Shown here one piece after another: positions 57,118 through 64,000 of a DNA stretch of 64,000 bases. This DNA comes from Mytilus galloprovincialis (Eukaryota > Mollusca > Bivalvia > Mytilida > Mytilidae). The translations under genes and the position numbers were made by a program. Each line of letters opens with the position of its first letter. The first letter of the stretch is position 1. The DNA is taken from assembly GCF_965363235.1 (NCBI RefSeq), contig NC_134841.1, positions 58,487,078 to 58,551,077 of the forward strand, read 5' to 3'. The notes below the pieces were generated by a model. That model was not told where the DNA came from. It was given only the letters and a program-made list of their open reading frames with translations, and searched no databases.

Positions 57118-57970
57118 GACGAAATATGAAAACAAAGAACCACTGGCGGTAGAATAACGTCAAAATTTCCGTACTAACGTCGCGTTTTATTGTCATATTG
57201 TATAGCAGGTAACGTAATTTACAAAACGTAAATTACAACCACCATCTATTTTCAATTTTTCAGCAAGTTCTAAAGCCTCAAATCTAAAACACCGGGTATT
57301 TAATTGGTCTTTACAATAAGGTGTACCTTTTAAGGCAAACAATAAGCATTAATTCACATACTTATGTTAGTAATCGCTATAACGTAACTTACAAGCTTAT
57401 AGCAACGCTCGTTTTCGGTTTCATAAAATGTAAAAAAAAATATTTCAATGAATTTCAAGACAAAGTTTGTACATATGTTTAACAGCAATACTTTTAAAAT
57501 AAGTTTGGTCTAGTTAACATTCGTTAAATACTATATGTAGTAAAATTGTATAAATTTTAAGCTTAACAACGTAGATTACATAGTTTTCGGCGACATCAGA
57601 AAAAAAGGTGTATTGAAAAAATGTATATATTTGAATGAGAACTGTTTTTTTCACTTTGTTGTAACGTTAATATGCTACAAGAAAACACTTTACATTGTTC
57701 AGAACTATAGATTGGTTTTTATTTGGCAGTTGTTTCATTATAGCCCTATGCCTGGCGACATGCATTTTTGGTGAAATTAGCGTACTTTCGACACTAAAAT
57801 TTTACTGAACTAATGTAGGCAAGTCAAATAAATTGATTGAAATCATTAAATTATATATATCTTCGTATAAAAATCACAATAATTGACAGATATATGCTGT
57901 AATACTCCCCTCGGGCATCAGCGACAAGGATTTCACAAGCGTGGACACTTATTCTGAGAATAGGTGTATA

Positions 57971-59190
57971 GTCCCCAGAGTGAACAGTGTATAACTTGCA
58001 AATTTTTTTTAAACTCCTTCGCAATTAGATTCTTGATATTTGATGCATAAAATATTAAGTAGTGGGATAAAATTACATGTTGAAAAAATTTGGGTGCTGA
58101 ATCTTTCTGATAAGTAGTGATTTGGTTCAAATTTTAGTATACGTCTGAAGCTGTCAAATTGAATTCTTGACCCCCTTCACACAGATTTGTTAATATTTTG
58201 AGTTAGAGCTGTTAGAAGTTTCTATAACTTTGATATTATTTGTCCCACTAGTAGTACATTACATAGTAAAAAAAATTTCGAGAAAGAGCAGGTGCGATTT
58301 TTTAAATTTTAATTTATTGTTTAAAAGAAATGCACTACCAAGTAACTGTGTAATCTCAGGCCATCAGCATTTCTATAACCAAATTTCATCAAACTTTGTT
58401 GAATAATGATAACCATCACGAGTGATGGTATAATTCATATTGATTGTAATAATGCCTTATGTTCTTTAAAAAGCCTGACAATAAATTGTATTATCCCATG
58501 ACAGATATTTAGACATGCATATTTCACTTGTTATGGTTTCTAGATAAATATCTAAACTATGTTAAGTTGATAAATCATTATAGTGATGAATTTAAAGTGA
58601 TTGATTATATAGAGTATGGAAATGTTTAAGAAAGTGGAGTGAAATTATATAGTATGCAACTATAAGCATTCATGTGATAAGCAAAGCTATAAGAATGTTC
58701 TAGAAAGTAAGATTATAGATGTTGCTGTAAAACATTTAAAAACCAAAAATGCCATTGATTGTGCATCTAAATAATAGTAAGAAAGAAAAGCATCCTAAGA
58801 AAGATAAATGAACACCTTTCGAAGTTCAGTTGTATGTACCTTGTTTAAATTAAGATTACAAAAAAATGAAATATTTTTAATTCAGAAATCATTGCGATGT
58901 TTTTATTAATGCCACAGGGTTATAATTGCATGAAATAAAAGTTGCATTTTGAATTTAGATATGAACAGGACCGTTATTTCTAAGTAGAGTAGAAGTTTTA
59001 TAAAAGATAATTTGGTTGCTAATCAAGTTGCTATGATGAACTACAGATTACAATACACACATTCCAGCACAAAGTGTTTTATGAAAGAAATAACTTACCA
59101 TCAGACTCTACATACATGAACAGAAAATACAAGGAAGTATTAGTAATGTTAATCATAAATTTATAAAACTTGAGAATAAATTATATTATT
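57971..59190. other. Intronic remnant between transposon and fold-back repeat
   Basis: AT-rich, no recognised coding. It belongs to the long intron (53645-60051) of the MULE/SWIM pseudogene. Confidence 0.45.
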
Positions 59191-59194
59191 TATG

Positions 59195-59553
59195 AATTGA
59201 ATGCTTCTTTTTGTAAGTTGGGGTGTAAAAGCGTTGACCGAAATACATTTTGTATGAATTGGGAAGCACTTCAGTCTAAAAATGTGTGCACGGTCAACGC
59301 TTTTACAACCCTATAAAGTTACAAAAAGAAGCATTCAATACTTATAATTACATTTTTTAGCTAGGATCATGAAAACATGAATTTTATCATTTTTTTATTT
59401 AATTCACCTGTGCACTTTATTGTGGGACCTCGTATAATCATGAATGATAAGTTTTATTGAGTAATGCAATTGCTTTAGAAATAACACATGGTGTGCAGTT
59501 AGCCAATCAGAATAACGTCGTTTTATAATGAAACATACATCTAATGTAATTAG
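59195..59553. mobile_element. Fold-back MITE, copy 2
   Basis: Same element as 14574-14945: AATTGAATGCTTCTTTTTGT and ACAAAAAGAAGCATTCAA arms, AAAGCGTTGACCG/CGGTCAACGC inner arms, and the tail to CATCTAATGTAATTA. The central loop differs (GAATTGGGAAGCACTTCA here, GAAGCGCGGAAGCGCTTCA in copy 1). Confidence 0.8.
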
Positions 59554-61934
59554 GACAAAATGCATGCTGAATGTGTTATAAATTTAGAGTTTTGCAATTA
59601 CCTAAGATACATTCCACTGTAACTGAGCAAGTATTAGATCACAATTTTTCTCCATAACATTAATATGAAATGACAAGAAAAATCACAAAAACTGATAAAA
59701 AGAATGGAGTCAGATTTTTTTATAATATTAATTATAATAAACACTGAAATTTCATTATACAGCATTACATTTCTTCAGTGGGCAAGTTTTAAAAGTACTT
59801 CATCAACTGTAATTGCTTGCAATCGAACACTGAATTTGCAAGTTTGGAACAGGAGTGTGAGGGTGTACTGGAAAATCTTAATTGACAATAGCTGTCATTT
59901 ATCCATGAAACTTGATTTCTTTGGCACATCAACTTCCATTAAAAATAAAACTGGCGAACATGAAATAACCCTGGTGTGCTTAAAAGTGCCTAAAACAAAT
60001 ATTAAACATACAGTCCCTTTACTCTCCAAATGAACATCCTAACATAGGTACTTTACATACTTGATATAAGAATCAGACAGGAACTTGGTCAGGATTGTTG
60101 ACAGAAGCTGACTCAAGGATTTTGTCTTCTTCATATCCATGTACACATTCTTTAAGGCTTTCTTCTGCCTTTATACACCAATGTTGGTGTTTACTAACAC
60201 ATTGAATACTTCTTGTCTATATGCTTTAACCCATCGCTGAAATAAAAATGATAAATTAATGTGTGTTACTACATTGAAAATCACAAATTAATCAACCAGA
60301 GGAATGTGAGCAGGCTCACAAAATGGATATACCTACTTCAGTTGGACTCTTCAAATGAACAACATACATGTATACACATTCCTTCTAAAAATCATGCAAG
60401 TTTTATAGATTTCAATGGTTTTACTGGCTTAGATGCTTTTAAAGACCCTTTAAATAATCTCTTTCATGTTCAGTTCACCAGGAATAATAAACAGGAAGAA
60501 ACAAAAATGTGTCTAGAGTACTAAAATCTTAGAAAAATTTTCCCATACATATCCATATCTTATCAGATTTGTGCTGTAAATATCTTTTAAACAAGAACAT
60601 TACCCTTTTTTTAATTTTCATAACAAATATCTATGGGCCTACTGAAAGTATTTTAGCTGAAGAAAAGTTTGTGCATATGCATGCATCATCTTTTCTCTAA
60701 TTTTGCATGATTATCTATCTGAAATCATGCTTTATTTTGATTATCTCCCCTTTCAATGATCCAACAATTTTCTACCTCCATGCATATCTATGATATGATT
60801 CCAAACCTTTCAACCATTTAAAATAGAGGTACCTTATCTTTTCTGAGCCATGTCCTTTCAAACCAAGTCCTTAGTCCTTTGCTCTCTTTCAAGATTCTGT
60901 TGGCCTATGTAGAATATGAATATTTCTTTAGTAAAAAGTATTCAGTTTCTCTTTTTACAGTTTGCTGATAATATTTGAATCATTAGCAGCGTACCATTAT
61001 ATTTTGAATAATGCTAAAAAAAACCTGTCATTTATGTAAATAAAATGTTTTAAATGTATACTGAGTTATGTGCTTACAGTAAAATCAGTGATGTAATCTA
61101 GCTAGACTGACTTTCATGTGTTCACAAAAATGTGTCCACTATGCTGCTGCTCAGACTGCAGGATCCATTTCTATGTTCAGTGGAACATAAATTTAGGGTC
61201 AAAGACCTTATTTCACATCATAATAAAAAACGTTGTATCATATGGAACTGTTGAACTAAGCTTCAAGTTGATTGACTTCATCAAAAACTACCATGAACAA
61301 AAACTGTAACATGAAAAGGAAGTAATGATAAATGCACAGACTAAAAAATAAAATCCTGATCTGTAATTGTAGTTGGGGCATTTAATGTACCTGAAGAGCA
61401 TCTGTTGCAGTTACATATTCTTCTTCTGTCATTGACAAAGCGATGTTTCTAAACATTTCAAGAATGCTTGATTTGTACTGCACAACACCATTGTGACTTG
61501 TTGACAACCAACAATCCCAGGACTGCTGTGTATGGAAGTCACAGAGGAAGACAAAGGATTCTAAAATAATAAGAAAAAATAAAAATAAAAAACATGTTTT
61601 TTACAATTTCTACAAATGCATTTTCACAATGGGATGTTCACCCTCATTGTAATAATCATCTGTTTTACATATCTTACAATCTTCTAGAATATAACCAGCA
61701 CATATATCTTGTCTATTTTAGTTCTTCCAAATCAGTTAAAATTCCATTGAATGTAGTAAAACAAAAATCAAATCATTTAACTATATTAAACAAACGTTCA
61801 ACCATAACCACTTTAATCATGTATTACCAATTCTGCTGTGTACGCATGGTTTCAACTATACATCTTAAACTGAATTCTCTTAAACAGAGTTTTACTGTGC
61901 ATATAGTTGTGAGTTTGTTTTTCTACATTGGCTA

Positions 61935-62222
61935 GAGGTATAGGCGCCTGTCCCAATTCAGGAGCCTATGGCCTTTGTTAGTCTGGAATGATTTTTAATT
62001 TTGGTTTCTTGTGTATAATTGAATTTTAGTATGACGTCCATTATCACTGAACTAGTATGCATATTTGTTAAGGGGCCAGCTGAAGAACGCCTCCGGGTGC
62101 CAGAGTTTCTCGCTTCATTGAAAAGCCATTGGTGACCTTCGGCTGTTGTCTGCTCTATGGTCAGGTAGTTGTCGCTTTGAAATGGGGAAGGTGTCAAAGC
62201 GACAACTACCTTACCATAGAGC
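61935..62222. repeat. Dispersed repeat (reverse orientation) ending in a palindrome
   Basis: Reverse-oriented copy of the family at 2925 and 27178 (TTAAGGGGCCAGCTGAAGAA, CTTGTGTATAATTG, GGTGACCTTCGGCTGTTGTC). Its end is palindromic: GCTCTATGGTCAGGTAGTTG...CGCTTTG at 62152-62178 is mirrored by CAAAGCGACAACTACC...ATAGAGC to 62221. Confidence 0.7.
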
Positions 62223-62584
62223 TCTTGAAAGCATATTTCCAGGTATTATTTTTTTAAATGTTAAAGCTAGATTAGTGCAGATTGATGAAAGTGCTACAAT
62301 GTTCTTTCATATTTAAAGCTGTTTGCAATTTTTTTTTAGATGGAAAGTGGCTTTCAAGAGCTCCAATTTCCTCTTCAGCATCATCATTCATGAAAAATTT
62401 GGGTTCCCAGCTTGGATTCCACTCCTTCAAAATAGACAGTGCCTCCTTTATTGACCGACTATCCTCAGTTTCTATGATGAAACTTGCCACTACCATGTAG
62501 TTTATATTAGTTGGTACACATAAAAAATACAAAGGAAGGGAATATTTGGTGGTTCTATCATTGCATCCATCAAGGAGAACCTGG

Positions 62585-63775
62585 AAATCTGAACTCAAAT
62601 GGTGCAAGGCCAGTGCCAAGGGTACAGACCATGCATACTCCACTTCATGCAAAGTTGACTTCAAAATATGCTACGGTGGCCGTAATGACCTGACCAAACA
62701 TATGGAGACAGATAACCTTCAGAAAGACCACAACTCCATCAGCTCAACACCTTCTGTTAGTAGTATGTTTAGTAGTGGTACCAAAGTTGACAATGTTGCT
62801 TATAATACTGAAGTACTTTTCGCCAACTATGCATTCCTGATGGCTGACCACATTAGTGACCTAATCAAGGCTGAGTTTCCAGACTCTTAACTGCACAGAG
62901 TTTTGCCTGTAAGAGGACCAAGACAACCCACATCATCACACAAGCTTTAGCACCACACTGCCAGTGGGACAGTAAAGTAAATGACATGTGTCGTAGTTAG
63001 AAATTCACAGTAATGATAGATGAGTCAATTGACAGACTTGACAACAAGAAGCTCAACACCCTTGTACTTGTATACAATCAGACTTTACACAAAGTGTCCA
63101 CACAGTTCTTTGGCATCCCAACCTGCAATATTGGAACCAGCTCATCAATATTCAACTGCCTAAATCAGGTGTTCATGTAAGTACATTTTTTACATCTTTT
63201 AAAGATTATTAAAATAATGTGGGTATATATCAGTGAGACAGCAACCCATGTACAAAAATAATTAAGAGACATCAAGAAGGCATATTACAGTCTGATACGA
63301 TTTTAAAATATTAAAAATACATGTGTCAGTGTGCTAGTTTTAAAAATGAACAATAATATATTAAATTAAATAATGTGACATGATTGCCATTTTGAATAAG
63401 ACAAATGTAATAATTTTATTTAATCAGATATTAAACTAACACAATGGTATTCATAATTCTTTTTTTTTTTTAAATTTTATATTTCAATTCAACTAGACGA
63501 GAGAATTACAAGCAGTTCCAAGAGTTCACAGAGACTGACCCAATGAAGATCATCAAGCACTGCAGTACCAGGTGGTTGTCTTTAGAGAGGTGTGTTCATC
63601 ATACTCTACAGAAATAGCCAGCTTTAAAGAGTTACTTTCAGAGCCATGCAGAGTGTGAGAAGCCAGGTCAAATCAACAGATGTATGTAGCACTTCACCAG
63701 TGACCAGATGGGGTTGTACTTTGCCTTCCTGGATTTGTCATGTCTGTCCTGAATGACTTCAATGTGATGTTTCAG
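62585..63775 (+). pseudogene. hAT-type transposase pseudogene with degraded BED finger
   Basis: Plus-strand pieces: a BED-like finger YSTSCKVDFKICYGGRND...LTKHM near 62625-62705 (first Cys and the distal His are altered), SSMFSSGTKVDN, FLMADHISDLIKAEFPDS to 62887; after a one-base shift AQSFACKRTKTTHIITQALA; then KFTVMIDESIDRLDNKKLNT, STQFFGIPTCNIGTSSSIFN to a GTAAGT at about 63178; and from about 63498 RENYKQFQEFTETDPMKIIK, HCSTRWLSLERC and PALKSYFQSH. KHCSTRWLSLE is typical of this hAT group as I remember it. Stops (CRS*KFT; QK*PALK) and a missing central block make it non-functional. It abuts the oppositely oriented MULE pseudogene near 62585. Confidence 0.8.
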
Positions 63776-63876
63776 GTATTTTATTTTTATAATAATTTTA
63801 AGGCATAATTTGAATATATTAAAAAAAGAGATGTGAGGTATAATGCAATGAGACAGCAACCCAGAGACAAATATAT

Positions 63877-64000
63877 GTCAACATACAGTCTTCAACAGTT
63901 TACAGATGTCTATACAATATAAGTCAACATACAGTCTTCAACAGTTTACAGATGTCTATACAATATAAGTCAACATATAGTCTTCAACAGTTTACAGATG
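63877..64000. repeat. 46-bp tandem repeat at the right edge
   Basis: GTCAACATACAGTCTTCAAC followed by AGTTTACAGATGTCTATACA repeats with a 46-base period at 63877, 63923 and 63969 and runs off the window. It grows out of a CCAATGAGACAAC-like sequence (GCAATGAGACAGCAACCC) at 63845. Confidence 0.85.

Larger units (their letters stand above)
54103..57579. repeat. Dispersed 12-bp motif AACGTAAATTAC, twelve copies
   Basis: Consensus AACGTARATTAC with small variation. Plus-strand orientation at 54463, 54485, 54628, 56880, 57211, 57225, 57381, 57568; reverse (GTAATCTACGTT type) at 54103, 56504, 56526, 56705. All lie within the 4-kb transposon and none inside its ORF: four on the 3' side, eight on the 5' side. 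I found no other good match in the window by eye. Likely transposase binding sites or subterminal repeats (inference). Confidence 0.8.
53911..57970 (-). mobile_element. 4.06-kb DNA transposon of an unfamiliar family, perfect 31-bp TIRs
   Basis: TATACACCTATTCTCAGAAT (53911 onward, 31 bases to 53941) is repeated exactly in reverse complement at 57940-57970. If the outer TATA is the target duplication, the element is 53915-57966 and begins CACCTATTC. Inside lie a transposase-like ORF on the minus strand (54692-56385), a 5' UTR intron with donor after 57037 and acceptor before 56387, a perfect CRE palindrome at 57110-57117, and twelve AACGTAAATTAC-like motifs outside the ORF. It sits in a MULE/SWIM pseudogene intron (53645-60051). 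The perfect TIRs suggest recent activity in trans despite the damaged ORF. I cannot place the ends in a named superfamily. Confidence 0.85.
52607..62590 (-). pseudogene. MULE/SWIM zinc-finger transposase-like pseudogene
   Basis: Minus-strand pieces in order: about 62590-62343 (LLDGCNDRTTKYSLPLYFL, VPTNINYMVVASFI, LSILKEWNPSWEPKFF, EEEIGALESHFP: MULE-type catalytic region); 61391-61560 (SFVFLCDFHTQQSWDCWL); 60833-60904 (RTWFERTWLRKDK); 60052-60236 (RWVKAYRQEVFNV then SLSQLLSTILTKFLSDSYIK); 53644 downward (YLHLNAAASALARGYGEDIP); a SWIM finger PHCDCMAW...VCKH; FGWNKLPEVNRDNPILN; and a basic C-terminus (KGKLKKLPSKTKKRKASG) near 52.7 kb. Exons 61391-61560, 60833-60904, 60052-60236 and 53644 join in matching phases, so it was a spliced gene. 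Damage: GGTGTATAAAGG stop near 60172, several frameshifts in 53.4-53.65 kb, a 151-bp MITE in the SWIM finger, and a 4-kb transposon in the last long intron. Confidence 0.8.

Noticed and set aside
60261..60524. 87-codon plus-strand frame
   Set aside because: Lies in an intron of the MULE/SWIM pseudogene, with no recognised domain.

Overview
The window looks like nuclear DNA of a bivalve mollusc, most probably a mussel of the Mytilus type. It is AT-rich, genes are broken into short exons with long introns, and most of the sequence is dispersed repeats of a kind I associate with mussel genomes (inference from memory, not searched). There is no operon structure.

Left part (1-23.6 kb): the 5' four exons of an ER cyclophilin (PPIB type, minus strand, 974-7292; its last exon lies beyond the left edge). 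Its first intron holds two TIR-bounded elements, one enclosing a second MITE with a 9-bp target duplication. Next come a hammerhead-ribozyme repeat, a LINE 3' end, a two-copy tandem repeat with a unit of about 1.975 kb (10.2-14.2 kb), and decayed reverse transcriptase copies (15.3-21.4 kb) with a second hammerhead repeat at 21.8-22.0 kb.

Middle (23.6-43.1 kb): a four-exon gene on the minus strand (23664-34056) encoding a 364-residue protein I do not recognise, with phase-consistent splicing, followed by a complete four-exon RIIAD1-type gene on the plus strand (37385-43075).

Right part (43-64 kb): a weaker multi-exon candidate gene with symmetric phase-1 exons (46.4-50.8 kb), in which a 36-bp minisatellite copies a splice donor seven times. 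Then a MULE/SWIM-zinc-finger transposase-like pseudogene on the minus strand (52.6-62.6 kb). Its last long intron contains the most interesting object in the window: a 4.06-kb DNA transposon (53911-57970) with perfect 31-bp terminal inverted repeats, twelve copies of a 12-bp AACGTAAATTAC-like motif on both sides of its coding region, a 5' UTR intron, and a transposase-like ORF split by one TAG codon and apparently missing its middle. A hAT transposase pseudogene (plus strand) abuts the MULE pseudogene at about 62.58 kb.

The two clear host genes (PPIB, RIIAD1) and the orphan gene show no sign of working together; everything else is mobile DNA at various stages of decay.
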